Assembly: GCA_013297695.1 (NCBI GenBank)
Contig: JAAFHX010000001.1
Location: forward strand, 1 to 54,968
Reading direction: 5' to 3'
Source of the DNA: Rhodobacterales bacterium
GTDB taxonomy: Bacteria; Pseudomonadota; Alphaproteobacteria; Rhodobacterales; Rhodobacteraceae
Length of the DNA stretch: 54,968 bases
Below are positions 39,879 through 48,096 of this stretch, one piece after another (the stretch's first letter is position 1; each line of letters opens with the position of its first letter). The notes under the pieces were generated by a model. The model saw only the letters and a program-made list of their open reading frames with translations. It was not told where the DNA came from and ran no database searches. The translations under genes were made by a program, and so were the position numbers.

Positions 39879-42374
39879 ATGAAAACCCATGTCAAAGCCT
39901 TGATCGTCGGCGGTGGAGCCGTCGGCACCGGCATCGCCTATCACCTTGCCAAGGCGGGGTGGGACACGATGCTGGTCGAGCGGGACGAGCTTACCAGCGG
40001 CTCTACCTGGCATGCGGCGGGCCTGCTGCCGCTGTTCAACATGGGCTATGCCACGACCCATATCCACAAGTATTCGGTCGATTTCTACAAGGGGCTGGAG
40101 GCGGAAACCGGTCTCAACCCCGGCTTCTATGTCGTCGGCAACCTGCGCATGGCGCAGACCGATGCGCGGATGGACGAATACATGCTCTATTCCAGCGTGG
40201 CCGAGACGGCGGGGGTCTATCACGAATTCCTGACGCCCGCGCAGATCAGGGACCGCTGGCCGCTGGTGCGGACCGAAGACCTGAAGGGCGCGCTGTTCCA
40301 CCCGCAGGACGGCTACATCAACCCCGCCGACGTGACGCAGGCCATGGCCAAGGGCGCGCGGCAGTTCGGAGCCACTTTCGAACGAAAGGTGCAGGTCAAC
40401 GGCTACCGCTGGACCGGGTCGGAATGGGTCGTGACCTGCGTCCGCATGGTGGAACAGGGCGGCAATCTGGTGCCCTCGGACGAGACCTTCGAGATCGTGG
40501 CCGAACACGTCGTCACCGCCACCGGCAACCACGCGCAGCGCACCGCGCGGCTGCTGGGTATCCGCATTCCGGCGATTCCGGTCGAACACCAGTATATCGT
40601 CACCGAACCCGATCCCGCGCTGGTCGACTGGCGCAAGACCAACCCGCAGCACCCCGTCCTGCGCGACGCCGATGCCAAATGGTATGTGCGCGAGGAACGC
40701 GGCGGCTGGATTCTGGGGCCCTACGAAAAGGGCGCGCCCGCGCGCTTCCCCTACGAGGTGCCCGCCAGTTTCCGCGCCGACCTGTTCCCGCTGGACCTGG
40801 AGCGGATCGAGGGCGAATACATGTCCTTCATCCACCGCATCCCGTCGTCCGAGCATGTGGGTCTGAAGGACGATTTCAACGGCCCGATCTGCTATACCCC
40901 CGACGGCAATCCGCTGGTCGGCCCCGCGCCGGGGTTGCGCAACCTGTGGCTGGCCGAAGGCTTCAGCTTCGGGATCACCGCCGCCGGCGGCACCGGATAC
41001 TACCTGGCACAGATGATGGTGCAGGGCGAGGCCGAGATCGACATGGCGAGCCTTGACCCCCGCCGCTTCGGCGGCTGGATGACGACCGAATATGCCGCGC
41101 GGAAGAACGAGGAATGCTATGACCACGTCTTCATCCTGCACCACCCGGATGAGGAGCGCCCCGCCTGCCGCCCGCTGCGCACCGCGCCGGTCTATGACCG
41201 CCAGAAGGCGCTTGGCGCGCAGTTCGGCCAGGTGAACGGCTGGGAACGGCCGAACTACTACGGGCCTGCGGATGCGCCCGACAGCTTTGACCATGACGGC
41301 CGCAGCTTCCGTCGCGGGACGTGGTGGCCCTTTGCGGTCGAGGAAGCCAAGGCGATCCGCGATACGGCCGGGCTGATCGACGCCACCGCCTTTACCAAGC
41401 ACCTCGTGCGCGGGCCGGGCGCGACCGCCTTCCTCGACTGGTTCACCACCAATGCCCTGCCCAAGGTGGGCCGCATCAACCTGACCTATGCCCTGACCCC
41501 GGCCGGCACGACGCGCACTGAATACACCATCGTCCGGCTGGCCGAACAGGAGTACTATCTGGTCAGCGCCGGGGCCTGGACGGCCTATGACGCCGATTAC
41601 CTGCGCAAATGCGCCGAGGACATGGCCCCCCGTTTCGGAGCCATCGACATCCATGACGTGACGACCCAATGGGGCGTCTTTGCGCTGGCCGGGCCGGCCA
41701 GCCGCGCCATCCTGAGAGAGATCGTCAAAGACGCCGATCCCGACACGGTGCTGTCCAACAGGCGCTTCCCCTGGCTGTCGTCGCGCCGGATTGAACTGGG
41801 CATGTGCCCGGTCAACGCGATCCGCGTGGCCTATACGGGCGAGTTGGGCTGGGAACTGCACCACCCGATCGAGATGCAGCGCTACCTCTGGGACCTGCTG
41901 TTGCCCGCAGGCGAAAAGCACGGCATGAAACTGGTCGGCGCGCGGGCGCAGAACTGGCTGCGGCAGGAGAAAAGCTATCGCGCCTTCGGCACCGAACTGG
42001 GCCGCGACGCGACCCCGCTGGAGGCCGGGCTGGACCGCTTCGTGGACCTGTCAAAAGAGTTTCAGGGCAAGGCGTCGATGCTCGCCACCGGCATCCGGTC
42101 CAAATGCGTGACGGTGCTGATCGACGGCCCGGCGGATACCGACCCTTGGGGAAAAGAGGCGCTGGTGGTGAATGGCGAGAAGGTCGGGCGGCTGACTTCG
42201 GGCGGATATTCCGTGGCCTTCGGCAAGCAGATCGGCATGGGCTATGTGCGCCCCGACCTTGCGGCGGTGGGAACCCGGCTTCAGGTGCGCATGCTGCGCC
42301 AGTTGTGGGATGCGCAGGTGGTCGAAGACAGCCCCTTTGACCCGGCGAATGCCCGCATCCGGGTGGACGGCTGA
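39879..42374 (+). CDS. Dimethylglycine/sarcosine dehydrogenase-like FAD-folate enzyme
   Basis: An 831-residue two-part enzyme. Residues 1 to about 385 are the FAD-dependent DAO domain, with the GxGxxG-like 'LIVGGGAVGTGIAYHLAKAGWDTMLVE' at the N-terminus and 'ELTSGSTWHAAGLLP' carrying the FAD-attachment-region His-Ala-Ala pattern of this family. From about residue 430 the GcvT (aminomethyltransferase/folate-binding) domain follows, including 'VAYTGELGWELHHP' and 'LRQEKSYRAFGTELGRDATPLEAGL'. The architecture oxidatively demethylates N-methylglycines and passes the one-carbon unit to tetrahydrofolate. Dimethylglycine versus sarcosine cannot be decided from sequence alone. A start at 39825 was rejected because the FAD motif should lie at the N-terminus. 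Confidence 0.88.
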   Translation: MKTHVKALIVGGGAVGTGIAYHLAKAGWDTMLVERDELTSGSTWHAAGLLPLFNMGYATTHIHKYSVDFYKGLEAETGLNPGFYVVGNLRMAQTDARMDEYMLYSSVAETAGVYHEFLTPAQIRDRWPLVRTEDLKGALFHPQDGYINPADVTQAMAKGARQFGATFERKVQVNGYRWTGSEWVVTCVRMVEQGGNLVPSDETFEIVAEHVVTATGNHAQRTARLLGIRIPAIPVEHQYIVTEPDPALVDWRKTNPQHPVLRDADAKWYVREERGGWILGPYEKGAPARFPYEVPASFRADLFPLDLERIEGEYMSFIHRIPSSEHVGLKDDFNGPICYTPDGNPLVGPAPGLRNLWLAEGFSFGITAAGGTGYYLAQMMVQGEAEIDMASLDPRRFGGWMTTEYAARKNEECYDHVFILHHPDEERPACRPLRTAPVYDRQKALGAQFGQVNGWERPNYYGPADAPDSFDHDGRSFRRGTWWPFAVEEAKAIRDTAGLIDATAFTKHLVRGPGATAFLDWFTTNALPKVGRINLTYALTPAGTTRTEYTIVRLAEQEYYLVSAGAWTAYDADYLRKCAEDMAPRFGAIDIHDVTTQWGVFALAGPASRAILREIVKDADPDTVLSNRRFPWLSSRRIELGMCPVNAIRVAYTGELGWELHHPIEMQRYLWDLLLPAGEKHGMKLVGARAQNWLRQEKSYRAFGTELGRDATPLEAGLDRFVDLSKEFQGKASMLATGIRSKCVTVLIDGPADTDPWGKEALVVNGEKVGRLTSGGYSVAFGKQIGMGYVRPDLAAVGTRLQVRMLRQLWDAQVVEDSPFDPANARIRVDG

Positions 42375-42379
42375 GGTCG

Positions 42380-42402
42380 GGGGCGGGTATCGGCCCCGCC
42401 CC
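42380..42402. terminator. Hairpin between convergent DMGDH-like and M13 peptidase genes
   Basis: Inverted repeat GGGGCGGG (42380-42387) and CCCGCCCC (42395-42402), 8-bp stem and seven-base loop, filling most of the 33-base gap between the two converging stops. There is no T run. It is a likely bidirectional terminator. Confidence 0.65.
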
Positions 42403-42407
42403 ATCGC

Positions 42408-44489
42408 CTACCAGGCGCGCACGCGCTGTTCGGGCGGCAGCCACATCGGGTCGCCCTCGACAATCCCGAAGGCCTCGTAGAAGGCATCGAGGTTCCGGGA
42501 CGGCGCCACGGCGCGGTAGGGACCGGGCGGGTGGGGGTCATTGGCGACGAGGATTCGCAGAAACTCGTCCGACGTCTTGGTCGTCCACAACTGCGCCCAG
42601 GACAGGAAGCAGCGCTGTTCGGGTGTCAGCCCGTCGATCTTCACGTTCTGGTCCGGGTTCGCGGCCAGATGCTGGTGCAGCACCTCCATCGCCAGGGTCA
42701 GCCCCCCCACATCGGCCATGTTCTCGCCAACCTCGATCACCCCGTTCCCCATCAGGCCGGGCAGCACCTCATAGGCGTTCGCCTGGTCGATCAGCTTCTG
42801 CGCCTGTTTCGTGAAGGCTTCGGCATCCGCCGGGGTCCACCAGTCGCGCACGTCGCCTTTTGCATCGAACTGCCGGCCCATGCTGTCAAAGCCGTGGGTC
42901 AGTTCGTGCCCGATGACCGCGCCGATGCGGCAGACGTTCACGGCGAAATCCATTCCCGGGTCGTACATCGGCGGCTGCAGGATCGCCGCCGGAATCTCGA
43001 ACCCGTTCAGTTGCGGGTCGTAGGCCGCGTTCTGCACCGACGGATAGGTGTGAATCGTTGCGAATTCGTCCTGCTTCACCGGCTGGCCGAACTTTGCGAC
43101 GGCGCGGCGGTGCTGGAAGGCGGCGGTTGCATTCACGTCCGCCACCAGGTCCGGCCCGATCTCGACCCCCGAGAAGTCGATCCAGGTGTCGGGGTAGCCC
43201 ACGCGCATGGTCAGGGCATCGACCTTGGCCAGCGCCTCGGTCCGCGTCGCCTCGGTCAGCCAGTCGCGCGAGGGGATGCGGGCGCGGAAGGTCGCGACGA
43301 TCTGATCGATCATCCCGGCAGCCTGGGCCCGTGTGTCTTCGGAAAAGAAGTTCTGCACATAGATGCGGCTCAGCGGATGGCCAAGCGCGTTCTGGATCAG
43401 CGCCAGCGCGCGCTCGTCGGCGGGCGGCAGTACCGGCACGCCGGTCAGCGCGGCCGACCAGGCGCGCGCCGGTTCGTCGAAAGCGGTGGACAGGATGCCG
43501 GAATAGCCCGCGATGGTCAGAACCGTCAGATAATCCTTGATGTCCTGCAACCCGTGGTCGCGCATCACCTGCGACAGCCCCGGGAAATAGCGCGGTTCCG
43601 ACAGCAGCATCTCGCCCGGATCGGGAATGCCGATGGCATCGAGGTAAATCTGCAGGTTCAGTTCCGGGATCAGCGCCTGCATCTCGGCCAGGCTGACGGG
43701 GTTGTTGAGCATCGCCGGATCGTTGGCTTCCACCGGTGACAGCTTGCCCTTCGCCAGCGTGGTCTCGATGCCGACGGCAAGCCCGGCCAGCCTAGCGGCC
43801 TCGTCCGGGGCATATCCGGCGACCTTCAGCACCTCGGTCAGGTAGGTCAGGTAGGCGGCCCGGCGCAGCCCTTCGGGCGGTTCGGCAAGAATGTCGTCGT
43901 AGGGCACGCCGAACGCGCCCGCGTTCACCGTGACGACCCATTTCGAGCTGTCCACCAGGCCGACATCCGGGCGCAGCTCCAGAAGCCCGGGCGGTGCCGA
44001 GGTGGTCATCCGCGCGGTGCCGAGATAGCGCACCAGATCATCGGCCGATCCGATGGCCGCAATCGCGTCAAGCTGCGGCTGCAATGGCTCCATCCCGGCG
44101 GCATCGCGCGCGGCCGTGTCCATGAAGGCGTTGAACATCGCCCCCACCTGCTGTTCCGGGCTGCCCTTGGGCGCCGTGGCCGCCGCCGCGCCGATCTGCG
44201 GCAGAAGGCCCTTCATCTGCGCCTTCTGCCGTTCGCCCATGATGTCGAGCATGCCGTAGATCGCCAGCCGCTCGGGGCGCTGAACGCGGTCCTGCCAGGC
44301 GCCCGAGGCATAGCGGTAGAAATCCGTGCGCGGGCTGGCCGAGGGGTCCATGTTCCGGATCGAGAAGGCAAGCTCGTCCGGCGTCGGCGGTGCGACCTCG
44401 GGCATGTCCTGCGACAGGGCCGGGCCGTCAAGGCAGGCCGCCAGCGACAGGATCGACAGCGAGGCGGTCAGGGCGGTGCGGAAGTTCAT
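42408..44489 (-). CDS. M13-family zinc metalloendopeptidase lipoprotein (PepO/neprilysin type)
   Basis: A 693-residue exported peptidase. 'MNFRTALTASLSILSLAAC' is a lipoprotein signal with Cys19. The mature protein has the M13 N-terminal helical domain ('YRYASGAWQD', 'LPEIGAAAATA'-type segments) and the catalytic 'AVIGHELTHGFDSMG', giving zinc ligands His, His and the catalytic Glu, with the third ligand in 'VIEVGENMADVGGL' (Glu, then Asp). 'WTPADAEAF' and 'FFLSWAQ'-like 'CFLSWAQLW' complete the family pattern. Probably anchored in the outer or inner membrane, cutting peptides in the periplasm. The ATG at 44489 is preferred over an upstream reading that lacks a signal peptide. Confidence 0.9.
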   Translation of the reverse strand: MNFRTALTASLSILSLAACLDGPALSQDMPEVAPPTPDELAFSIRNMDPSASPRTDFYRYASGAWQDRVQRPERLAIYGMLDIMGERQKAQMKGLLPQIGAAAATAPKGSPEQQVGAMFNAFMDTAARDAAGMEPLQPQLDAIAAIGSADDLVRYLGTARMTTSAPPGLLELRPDVGLVDSSKWVVTVNAGAFGVPYDDILAEPPEGLRRAAYLTYLTEVLKVAGYAPDEAARLAGLAVGIETTLAKGKLSPVEANDPAMLNNPVSLAEMQALIPELNLQIYLDAIGIPDPGEMLLSEPRYFPGLSQVMRDHGLQDIKDYLTVLTIAGYSGILSTAFDEPARAWSAALTGVPVLPPADERALALIQNALGHPLSRIYVQNFFSEDTRAQAAGMIDQIVATFRARIPSRDWLTEATRTEALAKVDALTMRVGYPDTWIDFSGVEIGPDLVADVNATAAFQHRRAVAKFGQPVKQDEFATIHTYPSVQNAAYDPQLNGFEIPAAILQPPMYDPGMDFAVNVCRIGAVIGHELTHGFDSMGRQFDAKGDVRDWWTPADAEAFTKQAQKLIDQANAYEVLPGLMGNGVIEVGENMADVGGLTLAMEVLHQHLAANPDQNVKIDGLTPEQRCFLSWAQLWTTKTSDEFLRILVANDPHPPGPYRAVAPSRNLDAFYEAFGIVEGDPMWLPPEQRVRAW

Positions 44490-44614
44490 GCGGGGAACAC
44501 CTTCTGGCGTGATCTGGGCACGGGCGCGCGGACCGGTCACCCGCACCGTGAAAATCTATCAGCGGCGTGACCTCTGATCTATCCGAATTGCGCGGCCTTT
44601 TCCACCGCTGCGGG

Positions 44615-45442
44615 TCACTGCCTGCGGCGCGCCAGCCAGTCCTGCCAGCCGGCGGCGCTGCCGTAAAAGGCGTTCAGGTCCACTTCCCCCCGGAAACCCG
44701 GCGCAAGGCCGGTGCCGGTGTATTGCCAGAAGGTCCAGTGATGTCCCGCGTAATTGTCCGACGGATGCCTGGCGGTCGAGCGCAGCCAGAACTCGTAGCC
44801 GTCCACCTTCCACATCTGGTTGCGTTCCCAGAAATCGATGGTGGTGTAGATGATCGGGCGCTGGCCGTAGTGCCGCGTCAGCGCCTGCAGGAACACCCGC
44901 GCCTCGTCGCGCACCGTCTCGGGCGGCGGTCGGTAGGTGCAGGTGGGGGAAAACGGGTTCCATTCCATGTCGAGCACGGGCGGCAGCGCGCCGCTTTCGC
45001 GCGGGACGTTGCGGATGAACCAGTCGGCCTGTTCGATGGCCGGGCGGCAGAAATAGAAAAAGTGATAGGCGCCGCGCGGGATGCCCGCAGACCGCGTGCC
45101 GCGCCAGTTGGCCCTGAAGGTCTCGTCCAGCCGGTCGCCGCCTTCGGTTGCCTTGAGGAAGGCAAAGGCGACCCCGGCTTGCGCCGCGCGGGTCCAGTCG
45201 ATGGGGCCCTGGAATTTCGACACATCAACGCCATGCACCGCGTGGTCCGACGGGCGCTGGCCGCGCGGCCAGTCGGTCGGGCTGGTGTCGCCGAAGGGGC
45301 GCGGGATGCCGGGCACCGGGGTGATATCCGCGGCCCCGATCACGTTGCCGCCCGTGATCCGGGGGGCAGGCGCGCCGCCCCCGCAGGCAGCCAGCGCCGC
45401 AAGGGCAAGGGTCATCAGCGACAGTCGGACCCGGGCGATCAT
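44615..45442 (-). CDS. GH25-family lysozyme (muramidase) lipoprotein
   Basis: A 275-residue lipoprotein. The signal 'MIARVRLSLMTLALAALAAC' has lipobox Cys20. The GH25 domain begins at 'HGVDVSKFQGPIDWTRA' (catalytic Asp region) and includes 'FAFLKATEGGDRLD', 'AYHFFYFCRPAIEQADWFI', 'VLDMEWNPFSP' (Asp-x-Glu catalytic pair) and 'WTFWQYTGTGLAPG'. It should cleave the beta-1,4 bond between N-acetylmuramic acid and N-acetylglucosamine in peptidoglycan. Bacterial chromosomal GH25 lipoproteins probably serve in wall remodelling. The start overlaps the stop of the FAD enzyme gene upstream (ATGA). Confidence 0.9.
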   Translation of the reverse strand: MIARVRLSLMTLALAALAACGGGAPAPRITGGNVIGAADITPVPGIPRPFGDTSPTDWPRGQRPSDHAVHGVDVSKFQGPIDWTRAAQAGVAFAFLKATEGGDRLDETFRANWRGTRSAGIPRGAYHFFYFCRPAIEQADWFIRNVPRESGALPPVLDMEWNPFSPTCTYRPPPETVRDEARVFLQALTRHYGQRPIIYTTIDFWERNQMWKVDGYEFWLRSTARHPSDNYAGHHWTFWQYTGTGLAPGFRGEVDLNAFYGSAAGWQDWLARRRQ

Positions 45443-46539
45443 GCGGCAGTGCTTCCATTTCGGGCATTCGAGAAACGGCCCGGATCAACCGCCGCCACCG
45501 TGGCCGCATCGACCGCAGGGGTTCGCCCCGCGACAAGGTCCGCCACCAGTTGCGAGGCAGCGGGAGCGGACTGAAAGCCGTAGCCGCCCTGCCCGGCAAC
45601 CCAGATGAATGACGGATGGCCCGGGTCGCGCCCAAGCGCGGGCGCGCGGTCGGGCAGAAAGCTGCGCAGCCCGGCCCAGCTTGCCAGCAGGCGGGTCACC
45701 GGTTCGGTCACCATCTCCTCATAGCGGGCAAGGCCTTCGGCCAGCACCATGTCATCGGCCCAGGCATCATGTGGGTCCATCGGGTGCTCTTCGGCGGGCG
45801 AGACGATCAGCGCCCCGGCATCAGGCTTGGCATACCAGTCCTCGCCCGGGCCGAACAGCATCGGCCAGCCCGACACGTCATGCCCCCCCGGCGCAGGAAT
45901 GCGCGCCATCGACCGGCGCATCGGTTGCAGGCCCAGGGGGCGCACCCCGGCCAGACGCGCGACCTCGTCCGCCCAGGCCCCGGCAGCGTTGAACAGCATC
46001 CGCCCGGTGACGGTGCCGCCTGCATGCGTGGCCCTCCAGCCGCCCGGTTCGGCGGCAAGGGCAGTCACCCGCGCGCCCGTGACGATCCGGCCGTTCGCAC
46101 GCAGGGCGCGGGCGAAATGCTGGATCAGACGATCCGTGTCGATATCCCATCCATGGTCCGCCACTGCCGCCAGCGCCACCTTGTTGGGGTTCAGGACAGG
46201 TACGCGGATGCGGGCGTCCTCGACCGGCAAAGGGGTGAACTGCATCGCCACGACGTCTTCGCGAAACGCGGCCTCCTGATCCGCCCGCGCCACCAGCATC
46301 AGCCCGCGCGGGCTGAGAAGCCCGGGCAGGCTGCGGAATTCGTCGCCGCTGGCCATCGACAGCGCCACGATGGGCGGCGGCCCGTACTGCGGTTCATACA
46401 GCGCCGCCGACCGGCCCGAGGCATGAAACGCCAGGGCAGGTTCCGCCTCGAACAGGATGACCGACCCCAGTGCGGCCAGGCGCGCCGCCACGGAAACCCC
46501 GGCGATGCCGCCGCCGATGACAAGGAAATCACAGTCCAT
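45439..46539 (-). CDS. FAD-dependent D-amino-acid (D-arginine-type) dehydrogenase
   Basis: A 366-residue DAO-family flavoenzyme. The FAD motif 'CDFLVIGGGIAGVSVAARLA' opens the protein. The pattern matches Pseudomonas D-arginine dehydrogenase DauA: 'FHASGRSAALYEPQYGPP', 'VPVLNPNKV', 'DIDTDRLIQHFARAL', 'VRPLGLQPMRRSMARIP', 'PDAGALIVSPAEEHPMDPHD' and 'TWAGLRSF'-like 'SWAGLRSFLPDRAP' in the same order. It would oxidise D-amino acids to keto acids and pass electrons to an acceptor. The partner DauB and a transporter are absent, so the exact substrate is unsettled. The next gene, the GH25 lysozyme, is coupled by ATGA, which hints at use of D-amino acids from wall turnover. Confidence 0.82.
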   Translation of the reverse strand: MDCDFLVIGGGIAGVSVAARLAALGSVILFEAEPALAFHASGRSAALYEPQYGPPPIVALSMASGDEFRSLPGLLSPRGLMLVARADQEAAFREDVVAMQFTPLPVEDARIRVPVLNPNKVALAAVADHGWDIDTDRLIQHFARALRANGRIVTGARVTALAAEPGGWRATHAGGTVTGRMLFNAAGAWADEVARLAGVRPLGLQPMRRSMARIPAPGGHDVSGWPMLFGPGEDWYAKPDAGALIVSPAEEHPMDPHDAWADDMVLAEGLARYEEMVTEPVTRLLASWAGLRSFLPDRAPALGRDPGHPSFIWVAGQGGYGFQSAPAASQLVADLVAGRTPAVDAATVAAVDPGRFSNARNGSTAA

Positions 46540-46589
46540 GGCGGGCAGAGTGGCATGCGGGCGGCGCGAACGGAAGGGGCCGAGCCCCA

Positions 46590-47126
46590 TCAGACCAATA
46601 CCCGACCCCGAAAGCCCCGCGCGGCATAGTAGGACTCGGCCCCGTTGTGATAGACAAAGACTGCGCCATAGCGCCGGTCGCAGAACAGCGCGCCACCAAG
46701 GGTGCGGATGGGCGAAGGCGTGGCGATCCAGCTTGAGGTCTTGCAGTCGAACGCGCCGAGGGTCTGAAGATGCCGGTACTGCGCCTCCGTCAGCAGGTCG
46801 ACGCCCATGTCCGCAGCCATGTCCTGCGCCGAACTGCGCGGCTTGTTTTCCTTGCGGGCCTCCAGCGCCGCCCTGTCGAAACACAGGCTGCGGCGGCCCG
46901 ACGGCGATTCAGGGGCGCAGTCGCAGAAGATGATGCGACCAGTCTCTGCGTCCCGCCCGATCACATCCGGCTCGCCCCCGGTCTGTTCCATTTTCGCCAG
47001 TGACGGCAAAGATCGGGGGTTTGCCTTCAGCCGGGCCAAGACCTCGGACCATCCGGTGCCGGGATGGCGTCGGGGGTTCGCGGCGAACCGCGCGGCAAGG
47101 GTTGCGATCAGGTCTGAGGGGTCCAT
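46590..47126 (-). CDS. DUF4256 family protein
   Basis: A 178-residue protein matching DUF4256 end to end: 'GGEPDVIGRDAETGRIIFCDCAPESPSGRRSLCFDRAALE', 'AADMGVDLLTEAQYRHLQTLGAFDCKTSSWIATP', 'IRTLGGALFCDRRYGAVFVYHNGAESYYAARGFRG'. The family has no assigned function that I know of. It is cytoplasmic and well conserved, with several Cys and His residues ('CDCAPES', 'LFCDRR', 'YHNGAESYY'). The ATG at 47126 gives a normal N-terminus; a longer reading to 47213 is not supported. It lies 50 bases before the D-amino-acid dehydrogenase gene on the same strand. Confidence 0.85.
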   Translation of the reverse strand: MDPSDLIATLAARFAANPRRHPGTGWSEVLARLKANPRSLPSLAKMEQTGGEPDVIGRDAETGRIIFCDCAPESPSGRRSLCFDRAALEARKENKPRSSAQDMAADMGVDLLTEAQYRHLQTLGAFDCKTSSWIATPSPIRTLGGALFCDRRYGAVFVYHNGAESYYAARGFRGRVLV

Positions 47127-47359
47127 GGCGGCGCGGGTACCTTGCACGGGGCTGCGGGATGGCTGCGAGACCGCTTGGCATCCCGGCTGCCGGATCAGTC
47201 GGGACAGAAGCATAGCATCACCGCCCCCCGGTGCCGGAACGGGTCGGGCATGCCGGGCCGGCCGGTTCGCTTTCGGTTCTGACCCGGGTCCGCCGCGGGT
47301 ACAGGAGGTCTTTGCGGTCGCGGATCATGACGAACCGCGTGCAGAAAGGCCCTGCGACG

Positions 47360-47899
47360 TTACGACAGAATGAAGGAAGACGCGGCAGCGGCTGCGATAG
47401 AGCCGACAAAGAACGATCCGACCGGCGTCGCCGCAATGCCGGAAACCGCACCTGCGGCACCTGCGGCGACATCGCCGACCCAGGCCATGATCGCCTTTCC
47501 CGTCTGCCGGGCATGCGCGCCGGGAGGCAACTGGGCGTTTTCCTGCCCGGGCGTCGGGTGTGCCCGCTCGTGGCTGATCGAGTCGCGCGCGATCGCCCAG
47601 AGCATCACGGCCACAAGACTTTTGTACTCGCCTGCCTTGCGCAGGGCTTCCTCGGCGTCGTCGATATTGCCGGTCATTGCATCTGCCAGACGGTCCAGTG
47701 CGGGCCGCTCATCCGCCCTGACAAGCCCGCGTTCCTGCAACCGACCAAGGGCGTCGCGCATCATGGCCTGTGCGGCCAGAGGCGACCCAACGCCGATCTT
47801 TCGCGCAAGATCAAGGGCGTATCTGTGGATCTCGCCGACCCTTCCGGCCAGTTCGGCAAGCGCGTCGGGTGTGAAGCCAAGATCGGTTCTTTCGGTCAT
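47360..47899 (-). CDS. Hypothetical protein with C-terminal glycine/alanine-rich membrane segment
   Basis: A 179-residue protein I do not recognise. Residues 1 to about 110 are helical and soluble ('DALAELAGRVGEIHRYALDLARKIG', 'LADAMTGNIDDAEEALRKAGEYKSLVAVMLWAIARDSISHERAHP'). The C-terminal 45 residues are 'GDVAAGAAGAVSGIAATPVG' followed by 'SFFVGSIAAAAASSFILS', a Gly/Ala-rich segment that could insert in the membrane, as in some holin-like or stress proteins. The ATG at 47899 follows GGGGGAA. The upstream region is AT-rich and may hold its promoter. Base composition of the gene is not clearly foreign. Confidence 0.55.
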   Translation of the reverse strand: MTERTDLGFTPDALAELAGRVGEIHRYALDLARKIGVGSPLAAQAMMRDALGRLQERGLVRADERPALDRLADAMTGNIDDAEEALRKAGEYKSLVAVMLWAIARDSISHERAHPTPGQENAQLPPGAHARQTGKAIMAWVGDVAAGAAGAVSGIAATPVGSFFVGSIAAAAASSFILS

Positions 47900-48096
47900 G
47901 AGGTTCCCCCAGAATCATTTCCCAAACAAATGTACAATTTGGAGTAGTTCAAGCATTTGCATATATCAATGGCCTTGGTTGGCCGTAGGGTCCTGCGGAC
48001 ACCAGCCGCCCCGTTCCGGACCGGTGCCATCTGTTCTGCCGCGCCAGACCTGATACGGTCACAGCCGGATGCCAGAGGACCGGACCTGACTGCAGC

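Noticed and set aside
39708-41921. A 737-codon minus-strand frame opposite the DMGDH-like gene.
   Set aside because: An antisense shadow; no motif or start context, while the plus strand has clear FAD and GcvT motifs.
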